Source of the DNA: Planomicrobium sp. Y74
GTDB lineage: Bacteria > Bacillota > Bacilli > Bacillales_A > Planococcaceae
DNA: 64,000 nucleotides
Assembly (NCBI RefSeq): GCF_003668635.1
Contig: NZ_RCWH01000004.1
Span: 62,001-126,000, forward strand
Direction: 5' to 3'
The notes beneath the pieces are model-generated. The model saw only the letters and a program-made list of their open reading frames with translations. It was not told where the DNA came from and made no database searches. Position 1 is the first letter of the stretch. Each line of letters starts with the position of its first letter. Below are positions 50,851 to 59,375 of the stretch, piece by piece. A program made the translations under genes and the position numbers.

Positions 50851-50883
50851 AAAAGGCACCGCATTTTTTTGCGGCGCCTTTTT
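50851..50883 (-). terminator. Terminator after the acyl-CoA ligase gene
   Basis: AAAGGCGCCGCA and TGCGGTGCCTTTT arms (one G-U pair) around an A-rich loop, with T5, on the minus strand. Confidence 0.8.
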
Positions 50884-50918
50884 GCTTCCGATTCCCTTTA
50901 TGGTTTTATGTGGAATCC

Positions 50919-52562
50919 TTATACCTCGCTCCTCTGCGTCAGTTCCACCGACAGTTCACGCAGCTTGAATTTCTGGATTTTACCCGAGGCTGTCATTGGA
51001 TATTCTTTGGTGAATTCAAAATAGCGCGGAATTTTATGGCGCGAAATTTTCCCCATGCAATAATCACGAAGTTCTTCCGCATCCAAGCTTTCTCCTTCTT
51101 TCAAAATGATCCAGGCCATCAGCTCTTCTCCATACTTCGGATCCGGTACACCGACTACCTGAACATCCTGAATAGCGGAATGGCTATACAAGAACTCTTC
51201 GATTTCACGAGGATAAATATTTTCTCCCCCGCGGATTACCATATCTTTGATCCGGCCGGTTATGGCGATATAACCATCTTCATCCTCTACTGCTATGTCG
51301 CCTGTGTGCAGCCAGCCTTCGGGGTCAATTGCATTTTTAGTCGCTTCTACGTTTTGATAATAGCCCTTCATTATATGGTAGCCGCGTGTGCACAATTCAC
51401 CCGGCACACCAGCAGACACAGTTTCACCTGTTGCGGGATCGATGATTTTCACTTCGACTTCTGCATGCGGTTTGCCGACAGTCGAAACGCGCTTCTCGAT
51501 ATCGTCATCTGCGCGGGTTTGGGTGATGACCGGCGAAGATTCTGTCTGGCCGTAGGCAATAGTGATTTCCGCAGCGCCCATATCACTGATCACTTTTTTC
51601 ATCACTTCGATTGGACACGGTGAACCGGCCATGATGCCCGTCCGGAGAGTCGATGTATCAAACGACGCGAAATCAGGATGGTTCAGCTCCGCAATAAACA
51701 TGGTCGGCACACCATGCAATCCGGTGCATTTCTCATCCTGCACCATTTGCAGCACCCGTTTCGGTTCAAACTGTTCCGCGATGACCATTGTCGTTGAATG
51801 CGTGACAGCTGCCATCGTTCCGAGAACGCAGCCGAAACAATGGAAGAAAGGCACCGGAATGCATAAACGGTCTTGTTCTGTCAGATTCATCGTATCGCCA
51901 ACCAGTTTGCCGTTATTCACGACATTCAGATGTGTCAGCATAACCCCTTTCGGGAAACCGGTCGTACCGGAAGTGTATTGGATATTGATGACGTCATCCG
52001 GATCCATCGATTGGAACCGGTCTTCCAATTGCTCATCCGAGACATCACTTGCGAAAGCTTCAAATTCACTCCATGTAAAAATTCCCGGATATTGATTTTC
52101 GCTCATCACGATGACCCGCTTGAATTTTGGCAGTTCAGTGCTTTGGACTTCTCCTTTTTGGGAATTCTTGAGCTCCGGACATACTGTATTAATAATATCG
52201 ATATAGTTGTTCCCTTTAAATTCTTCCCCTAAAATCAGGGTTGTCGAGTCGGATTGCTTCAGCAGGTATTCCAACTCACTCGATTGGTAGCTTGTATTGA
52301 CAGTCACCAGCACGCCACCCATCTTCCCTGTGGCAAATTGGCTCAACAGCCATTCACGCTTATTATCCGACCAAATGGCGACATGTTCGCCTTTTTCAAT
52401 GCCGATGCCAATAAAAGCTTTAGCCAGCCTGTCCGTTTCTTCATCAAATTCCTTATAGGTTTTACGGATGCCGTATTCCGGATAAACATAAGCTTCGGTT
52501 CCAGGATGAAGAACTGCCCGCTCCCGAACCACTTCCCCTATTGTCTGCTGTAAAATCGCCAT
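50919..52562 (-). CDS. AMP-binding acyl-CoA synthetase (YngI-like)
   Basis: The 547-residue ANL-family ligase activates a carboxylic acid with ATP and joins it to CoA. The P-loop YTSGTTGFPKG (near residue 190), the adenine motif YGQTESSP, TGDIAV with the ribose Asp, and the C-terminal ASGKIQKF with the catalytic Lys are intact. The protein closely follows the known Bacillus YngI in length and wording (VPFFHCFGCVLG, HGVPTMFIAELN). A medium- or branched-chain acid is likely; the substrate is not fixed. The ATG 52562 lies 6 nt after GGGGGT. A perfect cre site lies upstream, so CcpA should repress it on good carbon sources. Confidence 0.93.
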   Translation of the reverse strand: MAILQQTIGEVVRERAVLHPGTEAYVYPEYGIRKTYKEFDEETDRLAKAFIGIGIEKGEHVAIWSDNKREWLLSQFATGKMGGVLVTVNTSYQSSELEYLLKQSDSTTLILGEEFKGNNYIDIINTVCPELKNSQKGEVQSTELPKFKRVIVMSENQYPGIFTWSEFEAFASDVSDEQLEDRFQSMDPDDVINIQYTSGTTGFPKGVMLTHLNVVNNGKLVGDTMNLTEQDRLCIPVPFFHCFGCVLGTMAAVTHSTTMVIAEQFEPKRVLQMVQDEKCTGLHGVPTMFIAELNHPDFASFDTSTLRTGIMAGSPCPIEVMKKVISDMGAAEITIAYGQTESSPVITQTRADDDIEKRVSTVGKPHAEVEVKIIDPATGETVSAGVPGELCTRGYHIMKGYYQNVEATKNAIDPEGWLHTGDIAVEDEDGYIAITGRIKDMVIRGGENIYPREIEEFLYSHSAIQDVQVVGVPDPKYGEELMAWIILKEGESLDAEELRDYCMGKISRHKIPRYFEFTKEYPMTASGKIQKFKLRELSVELTQRSEV

Positions 52563-52578
52563 TTCCATACCCCCATGT

Positions 52579-52593
52579 TGTAAACGTTTTCAA
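52579..52593. promoter_or_regulatory. cre site (CcpA operator)
   Basis: On the minus strand TTGAAAACGTTTACA fits the consensus WTGNAANCGNWNNCW at all positions. It is about 20 bp before the acyl-CoA ligase start, a position for repression. Confidence 0.85.
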
Positions 52594-52663
52594 ACTCTTT
52601 ATTATGTTATCATAAAATTCAAAATTATTTAAACGGTTCAAGATGTAAACATTGATTTTACTC

Positions 52664-52689
52664 GTCGATATTTCGTAAAACAGTTGCTG
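52664..52689 (+). repeat. Fragment of the mosaic repeat (copy D)
   Basis: GTCGATATTTCGTAAAACAGTTGCTG matches the left end of copies A and B. Its differences from them are mainly C-to-T changes, which suggests an old, decayed fragment. It lies between the ligase promoter and the methyltransferase gene. Confidence 0.6.
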
Positions 52690-52748
52690 TCTCATTTAAT
52701 GAATTCCATGATAAACTTGTTCTATCATGAAACAGGAAAGGAACTGCA

Positions 52749-53906
52749 ATGGAATTACAAGAAATGCAACAAAGCCTAGCTGAGCGCCTCAGCCAGCAGG
52801 AACTTGTTTCTGCGACAATCAGCCAGCCGCGTCAGAAATCGAGTGATTTAAAGCGCGTTAAAATTAAGCCTGTTGAAATAAAAAACAGCTACCATATACA
52901 ATTCGAATACCAGCATGAGCATGTGCTGAAGCATAAAAATATGACGGCGGAAGAAGCAGCGGCAGAACTGGAGAATTTATTCACGGAGTTTCGCCAAGGG
53001 CTTTTCCAGTTCACTGAAGAAAAAGTTCAGATCCAGCTTTCAAAAAAATTCAAAGTAAGCTGGAAAACCGAAGCAACAGAAAAAACAAAAGCTCAGCTAA
53101 CGCATAACCGCAAGAAACAGTATTTGCTTGAAGACGGCATTCCCTATCCATTTCTTGTGCGCCTCGGTGTACAGAATCCGGATGGCAGCGTCAAAAAGCA
53201 GAAATACGATAAGTTCCGCCAGATCAACCGATTTATCGAATTCATCGACGACGCTCTGGTCCATCTTCCAAAAGAACGGACGGTGCGTATTCTCGATTTC
53301 GGCTCCGGGAAATCGTATCTGACATTCGCGCTGTATCATTACCTCCGGGTGGAAAAAGGACTTGATCTTCGGGTTACTGGCCTCGACCTGAAAAAAGAAG
53401 TCATCGAAGAATGCCGCGGGATTGCGGAAGACTTGAATTATGAGCAATTGGAGTTTCTTGTGGGAGACATCAATGATTACAACGAGGAATCCTCAGTCGA
53501 TATGGTGGTTACATTGCACGCTTGCGACACCGCAACAGACATGGCACTGTCCCGGGCGGTTAAGTGGAACGCTAAAGTCATATTGAGCGTGCCTTGCTGC
53601 CAAAGCGAACTGAATCACCAGATTGCCGCACCGGAACTCGGCATCATGTTGCAGCACGGCTTGATCAAAGAACGTTTCAGCGCTTTGGCGACCGATTCCA
53701 TCCGCGCTGAACTGCTGTCACTTGTCGGCTACGAAACACAATTGATGGAGTTTATCGACATGGAGCATACGCCTAAAAACATTCTGATCCGCGCCTATAA
53801 AACCGGACGGAAACCGGCAGACGGCCAATTGGAACGATACCGCCAGTTTACCGGTATGTTATCAGCGAAACCTTATCTTGAAAACGAATTGAAGGAGCTA
53901 TTATGA
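52749..53906 (+). CDS. Class I SAM-dependent methyltransferase (GSTCD/METTL25-like)
   Basis: The 385-residue protein has an N-terminal accessory region (1-160, with HNRKKQYLLEDGIPYPFLVRLGV) and a methyltransferase domain: the SAM loop ILDFGSGKSYLTFALYHYL near residue 190, the acidic ribose contact GLDLKKE, and a VTLHACDTATD motif with a later VPCCQ that are marks of the GSTCD/Methyltransf_32 group. The substrate, perhaps RNA, is unknown. The next gene overlaps by 4 bp (ATGA), so the two are co-translated. AAAGGAAC precedes the ATG. Confidence 0.88.
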   Translation: MELQEMQQSLAERLSQQELVSATISQPRQKSSDLKRVKIKPVEIKNSYHIQFEYQHEHVLKHKNMTAEEAAAELENLFTEFRQGLFQFTEEKVQIQLSKKFKVSWKTEATEKTKAQLTHNRKKQYLLEDGIPYPFLVRLGVQNPDGSVKKQKYDKFRQINRFIEFIDDALVHLPKERTVRILDFGSGKSYLTFALYHYLRVEKGLDLRVTGLDLKKEVIEECRGIAEDLNYEQLEFLVGDINDYNEESSVDMVVTLHACDTATDMALSRAVKWNAKVILSVPCCQSELNHQIAAPELGIMLQHGLIKERFSALATDSIRAELLSLVGYETQLMEFIDMEHTPKNILIRAYKTGRKPADGQLERYRQFTGMLSAKPYLENELKELL

Positions 53907-54160
53907 AAAGAATCCACATTGTCAACGGCATCATTTTAGCGTTTTCCGTCATACTGGTGCGCTATATCGATGTCCACGTCTACGATATGCACATCATACT
54001 CAACTTGCTCGTCCTGGTCGGACTGATTGTCGGCGGGATGAAAATCGCCGAGCGCTTTCCGGCACTCGATTACGATGTCAGCCGAAAAACCGGCATGATC
54101 ATCAACACGATTGTCGTACTTACGATTTTCCTTGCGTTTTTCGTTTTAGAATTAGGATGA
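53903..54160 (+). CDS. Small membrane protein coupled to the methyltransferase gene
   Basis: The 85-residue protein has two or three spans (IVNGIILAFSVILVRYI, IILNLLVLVGLIVGGM, IINTIVVLTIFLAFFVLEL). The start codon overlaps the stop of the methyltransferase gene (ATGA) and AAGGAG is inside the end of that gene. I do not recognise the family. The tight coupling hints at a shared role, which is inference only. Confidence 0.75.
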   Translation: MKRIHIVNGIILAFSVILVRYIDVHVYDMHIILNLLVLVGLIVGGMKIAERFPALDYDVSRKTGMIINTIVVLTIFLAFFVLELG

Positions 54161-54196
54161 AAAGAAGCATCCCCCATTGCGGAGGATGCTTCTTTT
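54160..54196. terminator. Bidirectional terminator between convergent genes
   Basis: AAAAGAAGCATCC and GGATGCTTCTTTT arms are perfect; both outward runs fit the gene on each side. Confidence 0.85.
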
Positions 54197-54200
54197 CTGT

Positions 54201-54623
54201 TTAAGGCGAGTTTTCGTTCGGCTTTTTATCCGCCTGCTCCTGAATGACTTCCATTACATATTCTTCTACCGGCTTGAGAGTGAATTCCAGGCCGCTTGTC
54301 TTCAAATTATTTTCAAGATAATCCAATTGATGATCTTCAACGGACTCCGACTGCAGGTTCAAGGCGTTGTTAACATATAACATCCCTTCATTGGTGGCCA
54401 TCGGACTGTCCACCCCATCCTCTTTTTTACGGGCTTCCGCTTTTTCGATGCCGAACACGAGCCCCTCTTCTTCTAGTTCCTCAACCGCTTTTTTGTAGCG
54501 ATCTTCTCCTATCGCATCGGACAGCCGCTTATCCAGTTTTTTTATATCTTCCAATGTGGCACCTTTGAAATACTGTGCATAATAAGCGATCAATATCTGC
54601 TCTTTATCCTGCAATTCCTTCAT
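54201..54623 (-). CDS. Hypothetical helical protein
   Basis: The 140-residue acidic protein has no signal peptide or membrane span. The first half (KEQILIAYYAQYFKGATLEDIKKLDKRL..DRYKKAVEELEEEGLVFGIE) looks like a winged-helix-type fold, and the second half is acidic and helical (DYLENNLKTSGLEFTLKPVEEYVMEVIQEQ). I do not recognise a family. The ATG 54623 follows GGGAGGAAT, which supports a real gene. It is divergent from the ABC operon. Confidence 0.65.
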   Translation of the reverse strand: MKELQDKEQILIAYYAQYFKGATLEDIKKLDKRLSDAIGEDRYKKAVEELEEEGLVFGIEKAEARKKEDGVDSPMATNEGMLYVNNALNLQSESVEDHQLDYLENNLKTSGLEFTLKPVEEYVMEVIQEQADKKPNENSP

Positions 54624-54704
54624 TTGCAATTCCTCCCACATTAAAGCTGTTTACACCTCCTTTCCCCTTTTGGCGGTTCATTAGACATTTATTTGGTAAT
54701 TCTA

Positions 54705-54733
54705 TTGCAATCAATATTGTACCGGTGTACCAT
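54705..54733 (+). promoter_or_regulatory. Promoter and possible operator of the YtrA-type ABC operon
   Basis: TTGCAA, 17-bp spacer, TACCAT, about 35 bp before the first gene. The spacer and -10 contain GTACCGGTGTACC with two GTACC words, a possible site for the GntR regulator of the operon; YtrA-type sites contain GTAC halves. Confidence 0.5.
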
Positions 54734-54766
54734 TTAATTAATACAGTATGACAAGGAGAGTTGATT

Positions 54767-55531
54767 ATGAGCCAATTGCGCGGACTATTCATGAAAGACT
54801 GGACCATTATTAAAGGATATGTATCAGTGGCTCTGCTGCTGGATGTTATTATTCCGCTGGGTGCTGCGGTGCTCTTTCCATTTGAATCTGCCTTAGGCCT
54901 TCTGGTTTATTGCGGAACTATAATGGCGTTGCATACGCTGGTGCCGATTATTTTGCTTTCGGTCCTTTTTACGAAAGAAATGGACCACCCGGATATATTT
55001 TTCCACTCCAGCGCATCGATTCATAAGATTAATGCCAGCAAGTTCGGAGTCTCACTTTTTGCAACAGCCCTTTCGTTGATTTGGATAAGCATCCTGACAT
55101 TTGTGTTTATGCTTTTTGCACCGGATTTGATCGAAATGATAGACCTGCTTTCTTTCGGTGCTGCTTTTGCAGCTGGAATACTGTTATTCTCGGTACTGGT
55201 CGCCATTGTTTACTACTTTTACCTGACCATGTTCTATACCATGAAGCCAAAAATCGGAGGTTTTTCTTATATCGTCTCCTTTGGGCTATTTATTTTCGGT
55301 CTTGAAATGCTGGACCGGGTGGCGGCAACAGACTTGTATGCTGCCGCCACAGATTTTTGGGTCATCCAATTGGAAAAATCCGATTTTCTCACAAGCCTCT
55401 CCTATGGTTTGATGATATCCTTCGGGACTCCCCCGACGCTTCAAATTGGACAGTTGCTGATCAGCATGCTGTTTTTAATCATTTTGTATCTGTTGTCAGC
55501 TTTCTGGTTCGACAAGAAAGTGAGGGCTTGA
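54767..55531 (+). CDS. ABC transporter permease, first gene of a GntR/YtrA-type operon
   Basis: The 254-residue protein has six hydrophobic segments and no ATPase motifs, fitting an ABC-2-type permease. SQLRGLFMKDWTIIKGY at the start is amphipathic, and a KEMDHPDIFFHSSA segment lies in the first cytosolic loop. It lies directly in front of a YtrA-like regulator and an ATPase gene, so the permease and ATPase 1 likely form one transporter. The cargo is unknown; related operons respond to cell-wall antibiotics. The ATG 54767 is 8 nt after AAGGAG. Confidence 0.8.
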   Translation: MSQLRGLFMKDWTIIKGYVSVALLLDVIIPLGAAVLFPFESALGLLVYCGTIMALHTLVPIILLSVLFTKEMDHPDIFFHSSASIHKINASKFGVSLFATALSLIWISILTFVFMLFAPDLIEMIDLLSFGAAFAAGILLFSVLVAIVYYFYLTMFYTMKPKIGGFSYIVSFGLFIFGLEMLDRVAATDLYAAATDFWVIQLEKSDFLTSLSYGLMISFGTPPTLQIGQLLISMLFLIILYLLSAFWFDKKVRA

Positions 55532-55532
55532 G

Positions 55533-55892
55533 ATGGGGCTCGACTTTGAAAAAGACAAACCGATCTATCAGCAACTGATCGACCGCCTGTCCGGAGACAT
55601 TATCCGCGGCGTGAGAAAACCCGGCGATAAACTTCCTTCTGTCCGTGAATATGCAATCGAAGTCGGCGTCAACGCCAATACCGTGCAACGTGTTTATAAG
55701 GAGATGGAATCGATGGAGCTTACAGAAACCAGGCGCGGCCAGGGTTCATTCATAACTGAAAACGAAGAGCGACTGCAGCTGCTGCGCGACAGTAAAAAAG
55801 AGGATTTGGTGAAATCGTTTATAGCCAATGTGGAAGCTTACGGTTTTTCGAAGGATGAAATCGTGGAACTCGTCAGGAGGGAAATAAAATGA
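55533..55892 (+). CDS. GntR-family regulator, YtrA subfamily
   Basis: The 119-residue regulator has a complete GntR wHTH (KPIYQQLIDRLSGDIIRGVRKPGDKLPSVREYA, then GVNANTVQRVYKEME, wing RRGQGSFI) and only a short C-terminal helix for dimerisation, the YtrA layout. Such proteins repress their own ABC operon until induced. It starts 1 bp after the stop of the permease gene and ends in a 4-bp overlap with the ATPase gene, so it is translated in the middle of the operon. Confidence 0.92.
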   Translation: MGLDFEKDKPIYQQLIDRLSGDIIRGVRKPGDKLPSVREYAIEVGVNANTVQRVYKEMESMELTETRRGQGSFITENEERLQLLRDSKKEDLVKSFIANVEAYGFSKDEIVELVRREIK

Positions 55893-56593
55893 TTGAACTA
55901 AACAACGTTAAAAAAGCGTATGGATACACTAAAGCCCTGAACGGCATCAACTTGCGCCTTGAACCAGGCAAAATCATTGGCATCGCTGGGGAAAACGGCA
56001 GCGGCAAATCGACTCTGCTGAAAGCAATCGCAGGTGTCAGCAGAATCGGCAGCGGATCTGTGCTGATTGACGGAAAGCCCGTCTCCCGCAAAGATGCTGA
56101 GCGAATCGCCTATCTCCCTGATGCCGATATGTTCTATTCTTATTTTACAGTCGGCCAATTGTTCTCCTATTATAAGAGCCAGTTTGCCGATTTCAATGAA
56201 ACAAAGGCAAAGGAAGTATTGGATTTCCTGGAAGTGCCGCTTTCTTCGAAAATGAAAAACCTGTCCAAAGGGATGCGCGGTCGGGCAAAAATGGCTGCAA
56301 CTTTAGGGCGTGAAAGCCGTTATTATTTAATGGACGAACCATTCTCCGGACTCGACCCGATGGTGCGGAGCGATTTGATCAAAGGATTGATCCGGTTCAC
56401 AGACCTCGAACGCCAAACATTAATCCTGTCGACGCACGAAATCCGTGAAGTGGAAATTCTCCTCGATGAATTGGTCCTATTGAAGAGTGGCAAGGTTTTG
56501 GCACACAGGCATTTGGATGAGATTCGCGGAGAAACGGGAATGGATACAGTGGAATGGATGACAAAAGAGACGAAAGCAGGTGCGGCAGGATGA
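55889..56593 (+). CDS. ABC transporter ATPase 1 (YtrB-like)
   Basis: This 234-residue ATPase has Walker A GENGSGKST, signature LSKGMRGRAKMA and Walker B YYLMDEPFSGLD with the switch His in ILSTHEI. The LSKGM form of the signature is usual in YtrB/BcrA-like proteins. It is paired with the permease upstream. The stop overlaps the next start (ATGA), so it is the middle of the five-gene set. Confidence 0.9.
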   Translation: MIELNNVKKAYGYTKALNGINLRLEPGKIIGIAGENGSGKSTLLKAIAGVSRIGSGSVLIDGKPVSRKDAERIAYLPDADMFYSYFTVGQLFSYYKSQFADFNETKAKEVLDFLEVPLSSKMKNLSKGMRGRAKMAATLGRESRYYLMDEPFSGLDPMVRSDLIKGLIRFTDLERQTLILSTHEIREVEILLDELVLLKSGKVLAHRHLDEIRGETGMDTVEWMTKETKAGAAG

Positions 56594-57513
56594 GCGAACA
56601 GGCATTGGTGCAGATTAAAAATCTGTCAAAGACAATCGGCAATAAGAAAATCATCAAGAACTTGAATCTCGATTTGTACAAAGGCCAGATCACCGGATTT
56701 CTGGGACCGAACGGAGCCGGTAAAACGACGACGATCAGGATGATGGTCGGTTTGATGAAGCCGTCAGAAGGCGATGTACTGATCGATGGAAAATCGGTGA
56801 AGCACAGTTTCGAAGAAAGCATCGAAAAAGTGGGTGTGATTGTTGAGAACCCGGAGATGTATAAATACATGTCGGGTTATAAGAACCTGCTCCATTTTTC
56901 GAGAATGCATAAAGGGATTTCGAAAAAAAGAATTGATGAAGTAATTGTTCAGGTTGGCATGAAAAATCGCATCAATGAAAAAGTAGGTTCGTATTCACTC
57001 GGTATGCGGCAGCGCCTCGGTTTGGCACAGGCCCTCCTTCATGACCCGAAATTCCTGATTCTCGACGAACCCACCAATGGACTGGACCCTGCAGGTATCC
57101 GGGAATTCCGGTTGTATTTGCAGAAGATTGCACGTGAGAATGGCGTAGCTGTTTTCGTTTCCAGCCATTTATTGTCGGAAATCGAATTATTATGCGACCG
57201 GATCGCCATTATCCAAAATGGTGAATTGATCGATATCAAAAACGTCAAAGAGCTTCAGCAATCCCGCTTCCTTTTCAAAGTTGAACCTCTGGCTGCAGCT
57301 GAAGAAATACTCGCTGGCATCGGTTTTCCTGTTTCACAATTTGAAGGTGGATTATTGGTCGAAACAGAAGCGGAACATATTCCCGGCGCAGTGAAAATTC
57401 TCGTGAATGCCAACATTTCAATTTTTGCGGTTCAGCCTTTCAAAGCGACTTTGGAAGATCAATTCCTCGAAATGACAGGAGGTGGAGACATTGCTCAAGC
57501 TCACACAAAATGA
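56590..57513 (+). CDS. ABC transporter ATPase 2 (BcrA-like)
   Basis: This 307-residue ATPase resembles the bacitracin/lantibiotic immunity type: Walker A GPNGAGKTT, signature YSLGMRQRLGLA, Walker B FLILDEPTNGLDPAG and switch His in VSSHLL. A C-terminal domain of about 80 residues follows. It should serve the permease coded next, whose start overlaps its 3' end. The ATG 56590 was chosen over an upstream ATG at 56554 because it has the better context and overlaps the previous stop. Confidence 0.9.
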   Translation: MSEQALVQIKNLSKTIGNKKIIKNLNLDLYKGQITGFLGPNGAGKTTTIRMMVGLMKPSEGDVLIDGKSVKHSFEESIEKVGVIVENPEMYKYMSGYKNLLHFSRMHKGISKKRIDEVIVQVGMKNRINEKVGSYSLGMRQRLGLAQALLHDPKFLILDEPTNGLDPAGIREFRLYLQKIARENGVAVFVSSHLLSEIELLCDRIAIIQNGELIDIKNVKELQQSRFLFKVEPLAAAEEILAGIGFPVSQFEGGLLVETEAEHIPGAVKILVNANISIFAVQPFKATLEDQFLEMTGGGDIAQAHTK

Positions 57514-58435
57514 ATGGATGAAATTATGGAGCCGTAAGTCCTCCTGGATTATGATCATTTTACTGGCCATCATTCTATTGGCTTCAGCTGCCATTACAAA
57601 ATGGGTCGATAATGCGATGGACATGAACAACACGGAAAGCTGGGAGCAAGTGGAAGCCAGTGAAATGGCTTATAACCTCAGCATGCTGGAAAATCCCAAC
57701 TTGAGTGATACGCAGCGCGAGTATTATGAAGGAGAAGTAGCCATTTCCGAGCACCGCCTCGAGAACGACCTGCCTCCTTATGAATACGACACCATGCAGC
57801 AAGGTGTCATTGAATCGCATGTAATGATGTCGATCGTCACTTTATTCACCGTTATTATCGCCGGCGGCATTGTGGCTGCTGAATTTTCGCAGGGAACCAT
57901 CAAGATGCTGCTGACGCGCCCGGTGAAACGCTGGAAGATTCTAACCTCAAAATATATCGCAACAATGTTGTATGCGATTCTGCTGGCGATTGTGTTATTC
58001 ATCGTGACCGCCCTCGCAGGGTTGATTTTCTATGGCATCGGCGACGGTACGTTCCTTATGTGGAACGGGTCCGAAGTAGTTGAAGGATCGTTCTGGTTGG
58101 AAGGTCTTAAAATGCTGGCACTCAGTTTCGCGAGTGTCTGGATCATCGGCACATTCGCGTTTATGCTGGGCACCGTTTTCCGCTCCAGCTCGCTTGCCAT
58201 CGGCTTGTCGATCTTCCTGATGTTCACGGGTATCCAAGCAGTTTTCCTGCTGGCAGACTACGAAATCGTCAAATACTACCTGTTCACGCATACAGACCTA
58301 ACGCAATATTATACAGGGTTTATACCGGTTGAGGATATTACGATGACGATGTCCGTGATTGTGCTGATTGTGTATTTCATCATTTTCATGGCAATCAGCT
58401 ATCTGACGTTCAGCAAGCGGGATGTTACAGCTTAA
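57491..58435 (+). CDS. ABC-2 type permease (paired with ATPase 2)
   Basis: The 314-residue protein has six spans: one at the N-terminus (SSWIMIILLAIILLASAAI), a long extracellular acidic loop (residues 40-100), then five more. The segment FSQGTIKMLLTRPVKRWKILTSKYIA is the classic ABC-2 coupling region, as in BcrB-like and Na+/antibiotic exporters. The frame opens at GTG 57482, but TTG 57491 is 8 nt from AGGAGG. It closes the operon; the cargo is unknown, with antimicrobial peptide resistance a reasonable guess. Confidence 0.87.
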   Translation: MLKLTQNEWMKLWSRKSSWIMIILLAIILLASAAITKWVDNAMDMNNTESWEQVEASEMAYNLSMLENPNLSDTQREYYEGEVAISEHRLENDLPPYEYDTMQQGVIESHVMMSIVTLFTVIIAGGIVAAEFSQGTIKMLLTRPVKRWKILTSKYIATMLYAILLAIVLFIVTALAGLIFYGIGDGTFLMWNGSEVVEGSFWLEGLKMLALSFASVWIIGTFAFMLGTVFRSSSLAIGLSIFLMFTGIQAVFLLADYEIVKYYLFTHTDLTQYYTGFIPVEDITMTMSVIVLIVYFIIFMAISYLTFSKRDVTA

Positions 58436-58439
58436 TATA

Positions 58440-58560
58440 GAAAAGCGTAAGCGCCCGTTAAGCTCTGAAAGGCGTAAACAGAACAGCAGAGTGGCGCCCT
58501 TTGCCACGTCAGCTGGGCTGGCTTATGACCCGATGAGCTGGGCCGCTGGAGTCTGGACAC
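58440..58560 (+). repeat. Intergenic hairpin repeat family 2, copy 2
   Basis: It starts GAAAAGCGTAAGCGCCCG and ends GGAGTCTGGACAC, as copy 1 at 35222-35343. Inner words AAGCTCTGAAAGGCGTAA and CTTATGACCCGATGAGCTGGG are conserved; the middle differs. It begins 5 bp after the stop of the ABC permease gene. Confidence 0.8.
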
Positions 58561-58601
58561 AGAAACATCCTTTCCCAACAATATTAAAACTAAAAAAATT
58601 A

Positions 58602-58636
58602 AACCGCCCAGGCACTTGATGCCTGCGCGGTTTTTT
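58602..58636 (+). terminator. Terminator of the YtrA-type ABC operon
   Basis: AACCGC-C-CAGGCA and TGCCTG-C-GCGGTT arms with one inner mismatch and a T6 tract. Confidence 0.8.
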
Positions 58637-58649
58637 CGGTTATTTTGGC

Positions 58650-58706
58650 GAGTTGGGCATATATGAGGTAAAGTCGGGCATATTTCACCCGAACTTGGGC
58701 ATAAAT
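58650..58706 (+). repeat. Three tandem TTGGGCATA units, 20-21 bp apart
   Basis: AGTTGGGCATAT, AGTCGGGCATAT and ACTTGGGCATAA follow each other with 20-21 bp period. GAGTTGGGCATAT also occurs once at about 35395, again just after a family-2 repeat and terminator. Confidence 0.65.
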
Positions 58707-58734
58707 AAAAACAGCCCGAAATTTCCAGGCTGTT
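58705..58734 (-). terminator. Terminator after the NmrA-like gene
   Basis: AACAGCC / GGCTGTT stem with an 11-nt loop and a T5 tract on the minus strand. Confidence 0.75.
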
Positions 58735-58740
58735 CACTTA

Positions 58741-59355
58741 TTAATAAGCTATACCGACACGGCTCCGAACATAGGTGGAATCCTCCAATTGCTGATAGGC
58801 AAATTCCCCGGTGTCGCCGGTGCTGATTTCCTTGCCGCCTTCAGGAAGAAAGTCTTTTTCGACGCGGTATCCGCCTTTCGCCTCGCCGTCCGGCAAATAT
58901 GTCGGACAGACGATGGTCCATTCTAAATTTGATTTCTCCAACAGGCGAAAAGCTTTTTCATGCTCTTCGGCCGCGAAGGTCATTTTGCGGTTCGAGTCGC
59001 CTCCCTGGTAGCGGAGCTCGCCTTCTTCTAGTCGGCTATTTAAGATGCCGGCTGTGCCGATTGTGATAATCCGTTTGATGCCATGCCGTTCCATTGATTC
59101 GATGATGAACGGCAAAGCATCCGTTAAAGTCGTCGTCTTATCGGTCCCTAACGCGCTGAAGACCGCATCCGCCCCAGCTATCGTGCGTTCAATATCTTTC
59201 CCTTCTCTTACATTGCCGAATACCGTTTCGAGATTCGGGTGTTTGTCGAGTTTGGGAGAACGCTGCAGCGCCGTAACCTGATACCCTTCTCCCAAAGCAC
59301 GCTTTAGGATTTCGCTCCCGACTCTTCCCGTTGCTCCGAATATCGCCAGTTTCAT
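58741..59355 (-). CDS. NAD(P)-binding NmrA/SDR-atypical protein
   Basis: This 204-residue Rossmann protein has IFGATGRVGSEILKRAL at the N-terminus with the GATGxxG cofactor loop and the NADP-favouring basic residue in ALQRSPK. VFSALGTD and ITIGTAG mark strands 4 and 5. The family (YwnB/NmrA-like) contains NADPH-dependent reductases and redox sensors; the substrate is not known. It is 20 bp downstream of nfrA on the same strand, so the two probably share a transcript, which fits a redox role. Confidence 0.85.
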   Translation of the reverse strand: MKLAIFGATGRVGSEILKRALGEGYQVTALQRSPKLDKHPNLETVFGNVREGKDIERTIAGADAVFSALGTDKTTTLTDALPFIIESMERHGIKRIITIGTAGILNSRLEEGELRYQGGDSNRKMTFAAEEHEKAFRLLEKSNLEWTIVCPTYLPDGEAKGGYRVEKDFLPEGGKEISTGDTGEFAYQQLEDSTYVRSRVGIAY

Positions 59356-59375
59356 CGTATCGTCCTCCTTGGAGA

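Noticed and set aside
58650..58706. Short tandem units as a CRISPR-like array
   Set aside because: Only three units of about 12 conserved bases, spacers are too short, and no cas genes are present.
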